64,000 bases of DNA. It comes from Fulvimarina sp. Lineage in GTDB: Bacteria > Pseudomonadota > Alphaproteobacteria > Rhizobiales > Rhizobiaceae. A model generated the notes under the pieces. The model made no database searches and was not told where the DNA came from. It saw only the letters and a list, made by a program, of their open reading frames with translations. The stretch is from the NCBI GenBank assembly GCA_002700095.1, contig PACL01000031.1, positions 1 to 64,000 of the forward strand. Direction: 5' to 3'. A program made the position numbers and the translations under genes. Numbering within the stretch: position 1 is the stretch's first letter; each line of letters opens with the position of its first letter. Below are positions 54,781-62,832 of the stretch, in pieces.

Positions 54781-55512
54781 TCAGGCCGGGGCGCGCCACC
54801 GCCAGACGGCGACCCGCTTGACCTCCTGGTCCTCCAGCGCCCGGCTGACCGGCACCTGATATTCGGCCAGCCGCTCCAGCCGCTCCCGCGGCAGATAGGC
54901 CCGCCCGGGATCGCCGACGAGGACGGCCACCCCGCCTTGTACAAGTGCGTCGAACCAGGGAGTGACGGCGCGGGCCATGTCCCGGTCGTAGAAGACGTCG
55001 CCGGCAAGGACGAGGTCGGCCTCGACCGGCCGGCCGACGAGATCGTCGCCGCGAAAGCCGATCGTCCCGCGAAGGCCGCTGGCTTCGACATTCAGCGCCA
55101 GATTGAGCCGAAGGGCGGCCGCGGCAAACGGATCGATGTCGGCGGCCGTAGCCGATGCCGCGCCGGCCGTCAGCGCGGCGATGGCAACGAGGCCGGAGCC
55201 CGATGCGAAATCGATCACGGAACGGCCGTCGACGGTTTCGGGGTGATCGAGCAGATAGCGCGCCAGCCCTTGGCCGCCGGCCCAGGCAAAGGCCCAGAAG
55301 GGCGGCGGCAGGCCGAGCTCGGCGAGTTCCTCCTCGGTCTTCTGCCAGAGCTCGTGGGCTTCCGAGGCGAGCCGGAGGGCGATTTCCGGCACATGGGGCG
55401 GGCGGGATACGGCGGTGTTGGCGAGGATGAACGCCTCCGCCCGTCGCGGGTCGAGGCGCGCCTCGCCCTCGGCCTTGCCATTGCCCGGCCCTGCCCCGTC
55501 GTCCTGCGTCAC
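54781..55512 (-). CDS. Class I SAM-dependent methyltransferase (lysine/nicotinamide methyltransferase type)
   Basis: From a GTG at 55512 the product has 243 residues. FILANTAVSRPPHVPEIALRL is the characteristic opening, PPFWAFAWAGGQGLARYL next, and the SAM site VIDFASGSGLVAIAAL, then DIDPFAAAALRLNLALN and LVLAGDVFYDRDMA. These match the ETFB lysine methyltransferase-like/PF10294-type group. The long open frame to 55971 is unconserved. The protein substrate is not known. Confidence 0.82.
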   Translation of the reverse strand: MTQDDGAGPGNGKAEGEARLDPRRAEAFILANTAVSRPPHVPEIALRLASEAHELWQKTEEELAELGLPPPFWAFAWAGGQGLARYLLDHPETVDGRSVIDFASGSGLVAIAALTAGAASATAADIDPFAAAALRLNLALNVEASGLRGTIGFRGDDLVGRPVEADLVLAGDVFYDRDMARAVTPWFDALVQGGVAVLVGDPGRAYLPRERLERLAEYQVPVSRALEDQEVKRVAVWRWRAPA

Positions 55513-55753
55513 GCCCGCCCTGCCCCGTTGTTCCTGACCGAGGATTTCGATACCGGGTGCGGGGGCCGCCTGTCGATCCCGCTGGTTGCGTGGGACCGAG
55601 GTGCCCGACCGGGGCGGGCGGCAAGGGCGAGCGATTGGGCGGCGGGCTTTTCCATCGGCGACACATTCGCGACGTCCGGCCGATGGACAAGCGGGCCTGC
55701 GGCGACATGTTGGCGCAAGCGGCACCGGGTGACGAGGAAGAGGGAGCAGGGTC

Positions 55754-56806
55754 TTGCAACGCACGGACAGCGAGGCGGCGGGCGTCCTCCTCGGCAAGGT
55801 CGGCCGGGCCGGCCGCATCACGCTGAACAAGCCGAAGGCATTGAACGCCCTCGACCACGACATGGCGCTCGCCATCGCGGCGGCGCTCGAGGCCTGGGCC
55901 GGCGACGACGGGGTCGACCTGGTGGTCATCGACGCGGCCGGCGACAAGGCGTTCTGCGCCGGCGGCGACATCGCGGCGCTCTATCACGAGGGCAAGGCCG
56001 GCCGGTTCGACACGGCCCGCCGCTTCTTTGCCGACGAATACCGGCTGAACCGGCAGATCGCCCATTATCCCAAGCCCTATGTCGCGATGATGGACGGCAT
56101 CGTCATGGGCGGCGGCGTCGGGCTGTCTGCCCATGGCCGGCTGCGGATCGTCTCCGAGCGCTCGATGGTGGCGATGCCGGAATGCGGCATCGGCCTGATC
56201 CCCGACGTCGGTGGCACGCTGGTGCTCGGCCGGGCGCCGGGGCGGCTGGGCGAATATCTCGGCCTCACCGGATTTCGCATGAAGGCCGCCGACGCGATTT
56301 TCGCCGGCTTTGCCGACCGCTACCTGCCGTCGGCCCGAATGGGCGAAGCTGTCGAGCGGCTCGAGGCGAGCGGCGATCCGCAAGCGATCGAGGACCTGTT
56401 CGAGACGCCCGAGGCGGGCGAGCTTGCGGGCCGGATGGAGGCGATCGACCGCGTCTTCGCGCTATCCGACACCGCCGCGATCCTCGCCGCGCTGGAGGCC
56501 GACGGCGGGGAATTCGCCGCTGCCACCGCAAAGACGATCCGCCGCGGCTCGCCGCTTTCGCTGGCCGTCACCCTCGAACTGGTGCGCGCGGCAAGGGCCG
56601 ACCCATCGATCGAGACGGCCCTTGCCCGGGAATACCGCTACACTTTTCGCGCCCAGACCCTGGGGGACATTCTGGAAGGGACCCGGGCGGTGGTGATCGA
56701 CAAGGACAGAACCCCGCGCTGGTCCACCGAGCGGATCGAGGATCTGCCGCGGAGCGAGGTGGAGGCGATGTTGCGGCCGCTGGGCGAGGACGAGCTGACG
56801 TTCTGA
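55754..56806 (+). CDS. 3-hydroxyisobutyryl-CoA hydrolase (enoyl-CoA hydratase family)
   Basis: This valine-degradation enzyme releases 3-hydroxyisobutyrate from its CoA ester. The 350-residue product, starting from a TTG preceded by AGGGAG, has ITLNKPKALNALDHDMALAI, the oxyanion region DKAFCAGGDIAALY, GIVMGGGVGLSAHGRLRIVS, ERSMVAMPECGIGLIPDVGG and the C-terminal YRYTFRAQTLGDILEGTRAV, the HIBCH signature that separates it from plain enoyl-CoA hydratases. The next gene encodes 3-hydroxyisobutyrate dehydrogenase, the following step, so the two work together. Confidence 0.92.
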   Translation: MQRTDSEAAGVLLGKVGRAGRITLNKPKALNALDHDMALAIAAALEAWAGDDGVDLVVIDAAGDKAFCAGGDIAALYHEGKAGRFDTARRFFADEYRLNRQIAHYPKPYVAMMDGIVMGGGVGLSAHGRLRIVSERSMVAMPECGIGLIPDVGGTLVLGRAPGRLGEYLGLTGFRMKAADAIFAGFADRYLPSARMGEAVERLEASGDPQAIEDLFETPEAGELAGRMEAIDRVFALSDTAAILAALEADGGEFAAATAKTIRRGSPLSLAVTLELVRAARADPSIETALAREYRYTFRAQTLGDILEGTRAVVIDKDRTPRWSTERIEDLPRSEVEAMLRPLGEDELTF

Positions 56807-56902
56807 GCAAGCGGTTGCACGAGGAACGATGCGCGGGGAATGATCGATGGGGGAGCGGATGACATTCCGGCGCCCCCGCTAGAACGACCAAGGGAGGACG
56901 AG

Positions 56903-57763
56903 ATGAAGATCGGTTTCATCGGGCTCGGCAACATGGGCGCGCCGATGGCGAAGAACCTCGCCGCGGCGGGCCATGAGGTCGCCGGCTTCGACACGGCGGG
57001 GGTGAGCGTCGCGGGCGTGACGCAAGCCGCCGCCATGGAGGATGCCGTCAGGGGCTGCGAGGTGGTCGTCACCATGCTGCCGAACGGCGCAATCGTGCGG
57101 ACGGTGCATGCGGCGATCATCGCCGCCGCCGATCCGGAGACGCTCATCATCGACTGCTCGACCATCGACGTCGAGAGCGCCCGGGCGGCGCATGAGGCGG
57201 CCGGCGAAAAGGGGCTGATGTCCCTCGACGCGCCGGTCTCCGGGGGAACGGGAGGCGCTGCGGCCGGCACGCTGACTTTCATGGTCGGCGGCTCCGAGGC
57301 CGCCTTCGCCAAAGGCCGGCCGCTCTTCGACATCATGGGGGCGAAGGCGGTGCATTGCGGCGAGGCCGGAGCCGGCCAGGCGGCGAAGATCTGCAACAAC
57401 ATGATCCTCGGCATCTCCATGATCGGCGTCTGCGAGGCGTTTCATCTGGCCGACACGCTCGGCCTCGACCGAAAGGCGATGTTCGACGTCGCCTCGACCT
57501 CGTCGGGCTCCTGCTGGTCGCTCAACACCTACTGCCCGGCGCCGGGCGTCGGCCCGGAAAGCCCGGCCGACCATGGCTACAAGCCGGGTTTTGCCGCCGA
57601 ACTCATGCTCAAGGACCTCGACCTCTCCCAGACCGCCGCCGAGAAGAACGGTGCCGCGACCGAACTCGGCCGGCATGCGCGGGACGTCTACAAGGCGTTC
57701 GTCGAGGCCGGCGGCAAGGGCAAGGATTTCTCGGCGATCCTGGAGAAGCTGAGCGCCGGGTAG
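56903..57763 (+). CDS. mmsB: 3-hydroxyisobutyrate dehydrogenase
   Basis: MmsB oxidises 3-hydroxyisobutyrate to methylmalonate semialdehyde with NAD+. The 286-residue product has GFIGLGNMGAPMAKNLAAAG, DCSTIDVESARAAH, DAPVSGGTGGAAAGTLTFMVGG with the conserved Ser-Gly-Gly-Thr, and the catalytic lysine in GAGQAAKICNNMILGI; SGSCWSLNTYCPAPG is characteristic of true HIBADH. GGGAGGACGAG precedes the ATG at 56903. It lies 96 bases after the hydrolase gene. Confidence 0.93.
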   Translation: MKIGFIGLGNMGAPMAKNLAAAGHEVAGFDTAGVSVAGVTQAAAMEDAVRGCEVVVTMLPNGAIVRTVHAAIIAAADPETLIIDCSTIDVESARAAHEAAGEKGLMSLDAPVSGGTGGAAAGTLTFMVGGSEAAFAKGRPLFDIMGAKAVHCGEAGAGQAAKICNNMILGISMIGVCEAFHLADTLGLDRKAMFDVASTSSGSCWSLNTYCPAPGVGPESPADHGYKPGFAAELMLKDLDLSQTAAEKNGAATELGRHARDVYKAFVEAGGKGKDFSAILEKLSAG

Positions 57764-57997
57764 GGCATCGCGGCTCTGGGGCCGACCCCGCGCTTCGACC
57801 GGCCCGAACCTTCGGACCGACGAGGGAGCAGCGATCCCTGAAAGGCCATGAGGGGCGAAGGCGGCCTGGACGAAGCCGGGGATGACGGTCTGTCCGGGCT
57901 GGCGCCTCCGTCGCCGGCAACCGAAGATGACGATGGACGAAAAGCCGCCAGCCTCCACCTGCCGTGATCCGAACCCTCACCCGAGACTGCCGAACCG

Positions 57998-58672
57998 ATG
58001 CAACAACCGGACCGCTACGCCGCCTTCCTCTTCGACATGGACGGCACCATCCTCACCTCGATCGCCGCCGCCGAGCGGGTCTGGGCGCGCTGGGCCGAGC
58101 GCCATGGGCTCGACGTCGAGCGCTTTCTGCCGACCATCCACGGCAAGCGGGCGGTGGACACCGTTGCCGCACAGAGGCTCGACGGCGTCGATGTCGAGCG
58201 CGAGGCCGAATGGGTGCTGGAGGCGGAGATGGACGACACCGCCGATATCGAGGCCGCGGGCGGGGTCGCCGCCTTTTTGGCGTCGCTGCCCGAAGACCGC
58301 TGGGCCCTCGTCACCTCGGCGCCGCGGCGGCTGGCGATCCGGCGGATGGAGGCGGCCGGGCTGCCGGTGCCGGGGCTGGTCGTCGCGGCGGAGGATGTCG
58401 TCAATGGTAAGCCGGCTCCCGATGGCTTCGTGATGGCCGCGGAGCGGCTCGGCGTCGCGATCGAGGCTTGCCTGGTCTTCGAGGACAGCCTCGCCGGAAT
58501 CGCCGCGGCGGAAGCGGCGGGCGCTGCGGTGCTGGTGATCACCGGTTTCCAGCACAACCACGTCGCAACCCGCCATCCGAGCGCCCGCAACTACGAGGCG
58601 CTGCGGGCGTCGGTGGAACCCGACGGCTCGCTGCGGCTCGCCGGGGCGGAGGCGGGCGTCCCGGAGGGTTGA
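57998..58672 (+). CDS. HAD-family sugar-phosphate or glycerol-phosphate phosphatase
   Basis: The 224-residue HAD phosphatase has motif I FLFDMDGTILTS (Asp nucleophile plus Asp acid), motif II VTSAPRRLA, and motif III/IV KPAPDGFVMAAERLG and VFEDSLAGIAAAEAAGA. An alpha-helical cap follows motif I. The GPP/YfbT-like group acts on small sugar or polyol phosphates. Proximity to a class II aldolase gene on the opposite strand may indicate shared sugar-phosphate metabolism, but this is not proven. Confidence 0.85.
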   Translation: MQQPDRYAAFLFDMDGTILTSIAAAERVWARWAERHGLDVERFLPTIHGKRAVDTVAAQRLDGVDVEREAEWVLEAEMDDTADIEAAGGVAAFLASLPEDRWALVTSAPRRLAIRRMEAAGLPVPGLVVAAEDVVNGKPAPDGFVMAAERLGVAIEACLVFEDSLAGIAAAEAAGAAVLVITGFQHNHVATRHPSARNYEALRASVEPDGSLRLAGAEAGVPEG

Positions 58673-58729
58673 AAGGACCCGGGCGCCAAGCGGACCCGGG
58701 CGCGGACCAAAAGTCCGGCGGCTCGCCGC

Positions 58730-59386
58730 TCAGCCGGCGTCCTTGCGCTTCGGGCCGTAGCTCTTGAACTTCTCCTTCACATGGGCGATCTCGGCGTCGG
58801 AGAGGACGACCGGCTCGCCGGCCTGCAGGGCGATGACATATTGCCGGCAGAGCGTCTCCATCTCCTCGGCCAGCCACACCGCCTTGGGAAGCGTCGGGCC
58901 GCAGGCGATCAGGCCGTGATTGGCGAGCAGGCAGGCGGAGCGGTTCTCCAGCGCCGCCAGCGCGTTGCGCGACAGCTCGTCGGTGCCGAAGGTGGCGTAG
59001 GCGCCGCAGCGCAGCGTCGGGCCGCCCGCCGCGGCGATCATGTAGTGCACCGCCGGCACGTCGCGGTTGGTGATGGCGACGCCGGTCGCATAGGCTGGAT
59101 GGGCGTGGACGACGGCATTGAAATCGGCCCGCTCGCGCAGGATGTCCCGGTGGAAGCGCCATTCCGACGAGGGATTGTGCGGCCCGCTCGGCGTGCCGTC
59201 CATGGCGAGGAAGATGATGTCCTCCGGCGCCATCGTGTCGTAGGCGAGGCCCGAGGGCGTGATCAGCAGGCCGTCCTTCCAGCGCACCGAGATGTTGCCG
59301 GAGGTGCCCTGGTTGATGCCGCGGCGGTCCATCTCCCGGCAGGCCCGGATGATCTCCCCGCGCAGGGCCCGTTCTGCATCTTCCAT
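58730..59386 (-). CDS. Class II aldolase/adducin-family protein (FucA/AraD-like)
   Basis: The 218-residue metal-dependent aldolase or epimerase has GTSGNISVR, LLITPSGLAYD, SEWRFHRDIL with the catalytic glutamate, VVHAHPAYATGVA with two of the zinc histidines, and LLANHGLIACGPTL with the third. It lies downstream of the SorC-type regulator in the same direction. Relatives cleave L-fuculose-1-phosphate or L-ribulose-5-phosphate-type substrates. The adjacent ABC transporter points to a sugar or polyol pathway. Confidence 0.88.
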   Translation of the reverse strand: MEDAERALRGEIIRACREMDRRGINQGTSGNISVRWKDGLLITPSGLAYDTMAPEDIIFLAMDGTPSGPHNPSSEWRFHRDILRERADFNAVVHAHPAYATGVAITNRDVPAVHYMIAAAGGPTLRCGAYATFGTDELSRNALAALENRSACLLANHGLIACGPTLPKAVWLAEEMETLCRQYVIALQAGEPVVLSDAEIAHVKEKFKSYGPKRKDAG

Positions 59387-59500
59387 GCTGTTCCTCCTCT
59401 TCTTTGTCGAACTTGCGGGTATCCGATCGAATCGTGCCCGCGGTGGTGAAAACGGTGACAGGACGGCCCGCCACCTGATGGGCCGACCTGCCCGACGGGC

Positions 59501-60484
59501 TCAGCCGCCGATCAGCCGGCGGGCGGTGTCCTGGTCTGTGACGAATTCGGTGGCGAGGCCGGCCTGCAGGACCGCGCGGATGCCCGGCAGCTTCAGCGGC
59601 CCGCCGGACACCATGAAGCGGCGCGGCACGCCCTGCAGCTCTTCCGGCTTCAGCCCGACGACCCGGTGGTTGATCGGATGGTCGACGACCCTGGCCTCGG
59701 CATCGATGTAGTGGCCGAGAAAGTTGCAGACGGCGCCGGCTTCCACCAGTTCTGCCAGCTCGCCCGGCTCGACCAGCCCGACCTGGCTGACGGTGCCGGT
59801 GGACGGGCCGCCGACGGACAGCAGCGCCATGTCGGCATGGCGCGCCCGGTCCATCAGCGCCTCCAGCGCCGGCTGCGCCATGATCGCCTGGCGGCTCTGC
59901 GCGCTGTCGCAGATCAGCGGGCCGGCGAGGTAGAAGCATTCGGCCGAGAGCTTCTGGGCAAGCAGCGTCGCGGCCTCGAAGACGTCCACCGCCGAGCGCC
60001 GGTTGAGCGAGCCGACCATCGAGACGACCGAGATGTCGCGGGGCGCCTGCTGGACCATCGCCGCGGCGATGGCCTTGAGCGTGATGCCCCAGCCGCTGCC
60101 GATGGTCATGCCGGAAACGATCCGGCCGGCGACGATCGGCGCGGCGACGCGGCCGAGCAGCTCGGCGAGGGCGGGGTCCTCCCGGTCGAAATTCGGCGGT
60201 TCGGCGAGGACGACATGGGCCCGTTCGAGGCCGAAGCGCTGGCAGAGCTCTTCCTCGAGCTCGATGTTCTCGGTCAGGCGGGAATGGATCTGGATCGTGA
60301 CGAGGCCGCGCTCGCGAGCCTGGGCGAGCAGGCGGTTGACGCGCATGCGCGGGATGTCGAGGCGCTCGGCGACCTGCGCCTGGGTCAGGCCGAGCATGTG
60401 GTAACACCAGGCGGCGCGTACCGCGAGCTGCTCCGGCCATTCCTCTGGCGCCCCGTTGGCGGCCTCGGCCTCGCGCTTCGTCAC
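59501..60484 (-). CDS. SorC/DeoR-type sugar-binding transcriptional regulator
   Basis: The 327-residue regulator from a GTG at 60484 has an N-terminal helix-turn-helix (AAWCYHMLGLTQAQVAERLD, then IPRMRVNRLLAQARERGLV) and the SorC-type ligand domain (GMTIGSGWGITLKAIAAAMV, VVSMVGSLNRR, CFYLAGPLICDSAQSRQAIM). The effector is normally a sugar phosphate. It is divergent from the ABC transporter genes, with a palindrome TGATATCA at 60667-60674 between, so it probably controls both directions. Confidence 0.88.
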   Translation of the reverse strand: MTKREAEAANGAPEEWPEQLAVRAAWCYHMLGLTQAQVAERLDIPRMRVNRLLAQARERGLVTIQIHSRLTENIELEEELCQRFGLERAHVVLAEPPNFDREDPALAELLGRVAAPIVAGRIVSGMTIGSGWGITLKAIAAAMVQQAPRDISVVSMVGSLNRRSAVDVFEAATLLAQKLSAECFYLAGPLICDSAQSRQAIMAQPALEALMDRARHADMALLSVGGPSTGTVSQVGLVEPGELAELVEAGAVCNFLGHYIDAEARVVDHPINHRVVGLKPEELQGVPRRFMVSGGPLKLPGIRAVLQAGLATEFVTDQDTARRLIGG

Positions 60485-60666
60485 ATGCTCGATCCCATGC
60501 CTGCTGCCCCACGCCTGCCGCGGGCGCCGCCCCGCCGATGCGCGAGCCGGCCTCGTGCCGACCGGTCCTCTGACGCCGCTCCAACCTCGCCTTTGCGGAC
60601 GCCGGATCCGGCGCAGGACAGAGGGCCGGATCAGCGCCAGTCCGCCTTCGATCGAATGATCCTTAG

Positions 60667-60674
60667 TGATATCA
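60667..60674. promoter_or_regulatory. TGATATCA palindrome between regulator and ABC transporter
   Basis: TGATATCA is flanked on both sides by GATC-containing half-similar sequence (about 60656-60685). It lies in the divergent promoter region of the SorC regulator and the ABC genes; a candidate operator. Confidence 0.45.
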
Positions 60675-60774
60675 TCTGATCTTGCCAAGCCGAAATTCCT
60701 GTGCAACCCTTGCCGCATGGGAGTTGCGGGTCGCCATGCCCGCATTGGACCGTCCGGTTCTGGGAGGAGCAGGC

Positions 60775-61767
60775 TTGGCCCGAGCAGATGCGATGATCGT
60801 CAGGTCGGGCCTCGAGATCGGCCAGGCCGGGGACCTGCAGCGCCGCAAGGCGGCTGCGGTGGCGCCGAAGGCGTCGCGGCCGGATGGCCCGGCGAAGCGC
60901 CGGCGCTACGTCTCCGACACACCCTGGCCGTGGCTGATGCCGCTCGTCGCCATCCTGGCGACTTTCGCGATCTATCCCCTGTTCTACAACATCTGGCTGA
61001 GCTTCCAGGAGTTCCTGCCGCGCAAGCGCCAGCTCGCCTATGTCGGGCTGGAGAACTGGTCGACCATGTTCGCCGATGCGCGGATGTGGGACGCGCTGCA
61101 GGTGACCCTCGCCTATACCGGCATCTGCTTGGTGATCCAGGTGGTGCTCGGCATGGCGATCGCGCTGCTCTTGGACTCCGACGAGCCCGGCTTCGGCCTC
61201 TTGCGCGGCGTGCTGACGCTGACGCTGGTCGTGCCCCCGGCGATCACCGGCATGATGTTCCTCCTGATGGAGGACGCCCAGTTCGGCCTCATTCCCTTCG
61301 TCCTGAAGAGCCTGGGGCTGATGGGTGCCGGCGGCGTGATCCTCTCCAGCCCGACATGGGCGCTGTGGGGCGTCATGCTCGCCGATACCTGGCAATGGAC
61401 GCCCTTCATGGTGCTGATCTTCCTCGCCGGGCTGCGCGCCCTGCCGAAGGAGCCCTTCGAGAGCGCCATGATCGACGGCGCCAACGCCTTCCAGACCTTC
61501 ACCCGGCTGACGCTGCCGATGATGTGGCGGGTGATTGCCATCGCGGTCCTGATCCGCGGCATCGATCTCTTCCGCACCTTCGACTACGTCTATGTGATGA
61601 CCAGCGGCGGGCCCGGCACCGCGACCTACACCCTGTCGCTCTATGCCTGGCAGCAGACCTTTTCGTTCATCAAGTGGGGCTACGGCGCCGCGCTCAGCCT
61701 GTTCACCCTCGTCATCATCGTCCTGACCGCCAACGTCTTCGTGCGGGTCGCGAGGCTGAAATGGTGA
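60775..61767 (+). CDS. Sugar ABC transporter permease (MalF-type)
   Basis: This permease has six to seven membrane segments and the EAA motif ESAMIDGANAFQTFTRLTLP near its end. A TTG at 60775 has GGGAGGAG five bases upstream and gives 330 residues; ATG codons at 60793, 60736 and 60682 are alternatives. It starts the operon permease-permease-binding protein, and its promoter faces that of the SorC regulator. The CUT1-type carbohydrate importer needs an ATPase, which must be to the right of the window or elsewhere. Confidence 0.88.
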   Translation: MARADAMIVRSGLEIGQAGDLQRRKAAAVAPKASRPDGPAKRRRYVSDTPWPWLMPLVAILATFAIYPLFYNIWLSFQEFLPRKRQLAYVGLENWSTMFADARMWDALQVTLAYTGICLVIQVVLGMAIALLLDSDEPGFGLLRGVLTLTLVVPPAITGMMFLLMEDAQFGLIPFVLKSLGLMGAGGVILSSPTWALWGVMLADTWQWTPFMVLIFLAGLRALPKEPFESAMIDGANAFQTFTRLTLPMMWRVIAIAVLIRGIDLFRTFDYVYVMTSGGPGTATYTLSLYAWQQTFSFIKWGYGAALSLFTLVIIVLTANVFVRVARLKW

Positions 61768-61810
61768 CAGTGACGCTTCGGGTAACAGGGACGCTTCGGG
61801 AGCATCACCC

Positions 61811-62686
61811 ATGAACGGCACGGCTTCCCAGCGCATGCTCCGGATCCTCGCCGCGTGGTTCGTCGTCGGGCTGTTCGCGCTGCCGATCTATTACTGGATC
61901 ACCGTCGCCTTCAAACCGAACCGCGACATCTTCGCCCTGCCGCCGATCTTCTTCGACTTCGACTGGAACCTGTCGTCTTTCGAGGAGGTGTTCGGCATCT
62001 CCTTCGGCTTCGACAAGGGGCTCGAGGTACTGCCGGGCGGCGGCAATTTCTACATGCTGCCGAATCTCTGGGCCTCGGTGGTGATCGCCGTCCTGTCGAC
62101 GCTCTTGACGGTCGTGGTGGCGACGCTCGCCTCCTATGCCCTGTCGCGGATGCGCATTCCTGGCCAGCACCACTTCGTCTTCTTCGTCCTGTCGACGCGG
62201 ATGATGCCGCCGGTGGCGATCGCGATCCCGATGTTCTTCATCTACAAGAGCTTCGGCCTGCTCGACACCTATACCGGCATCATCCTCGTCCATGCGCTGA
62301 TGAACATGCCGCTCGCGGTCCTCCTGCTCAAATCCTTCTTCGACGACATCCCGACGGAGATCGACGAGGCGGCGCTGATCGACGGGGCGAGCCGGGTGCT
62401 GATCTTCCGCAAGATCGTCCTGCCGATGGCGATGGGCGGCATCGCGGCGACGGCGGTCCTGTGCTTCATCTTCTCCTGGACCGAGTTCCTCTTCGTCCTG
62501 ACGCTCACCCAGACCGCGTTCAAGACGGTGCCCGTCGCAGCCTCCACCTTCGTCACCTCGACCGGCACGGCCTGGGGCAACATGGCGGCGCTCGGCACGG
62601 CGGCGATGATCCCGGCCTTCGTCTTCATCCTGCTCGTCCAGCGCAACCTGGTGCGCGGGCTGACGCTCGGCTCGCTGAAGCAGTGA
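61811..62686 (+). CDS. Sugar ABC transporter permease (MalG-type)
   Basis: The 291-residue partner permease has six membrane segments, and its EAA loop reads EIDEAALIDGASRVLIFRKI. ITVAFKPNRDIFALPPIFF near the N-terminus and the final LTLGSLKQ are typical of MalG-type subunits. It lies 43 bases after the MalF-type gene in the same direction. The periplasmic loop between the first two segments is longer than usual and contains a glycine-rich stretch (VLPGGGNF). Confidence 0.9.
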   Translation: MNGTASQRMLRILAAWFVVGLFALPIYYWITVAFKPNRDIFALPPIFFDFDWNLSSFEEVFGISFGFDKGLEVLPGGGNFYMLPNLWASVVIAVLSTLLTVVVATLASYALSRMRIPGQHHFVFFVLSTRMMPPVAIAIPMFFIYKSFGLLDTYTGIILVHALMNMPLAVLLLKSFFDDIPTEIDEAALIDGASRVLIFRKIVLPMAMGGIAATAVLCFIFSWTEFLFVLTLTQTAFKTVPVAASTFVTSTGTAWGNMAALGTAAMIPAFVFILLVQRNLVRGLTLGSLKQ

Positions 62687-62832
62687 GGCGGAACGGCCGT
62701 CGCCTCGGCGACCACCGGCCAAGACGACCCGCCGGGGCGAGGCGGCCAAGATCGCGACAGGCTTGGCACGGGGCCTGACATCCCGTGCGTTCGATGCGGC
62801 TGGGAGGCCGCGAATTTGGGAGGAGAAAGACC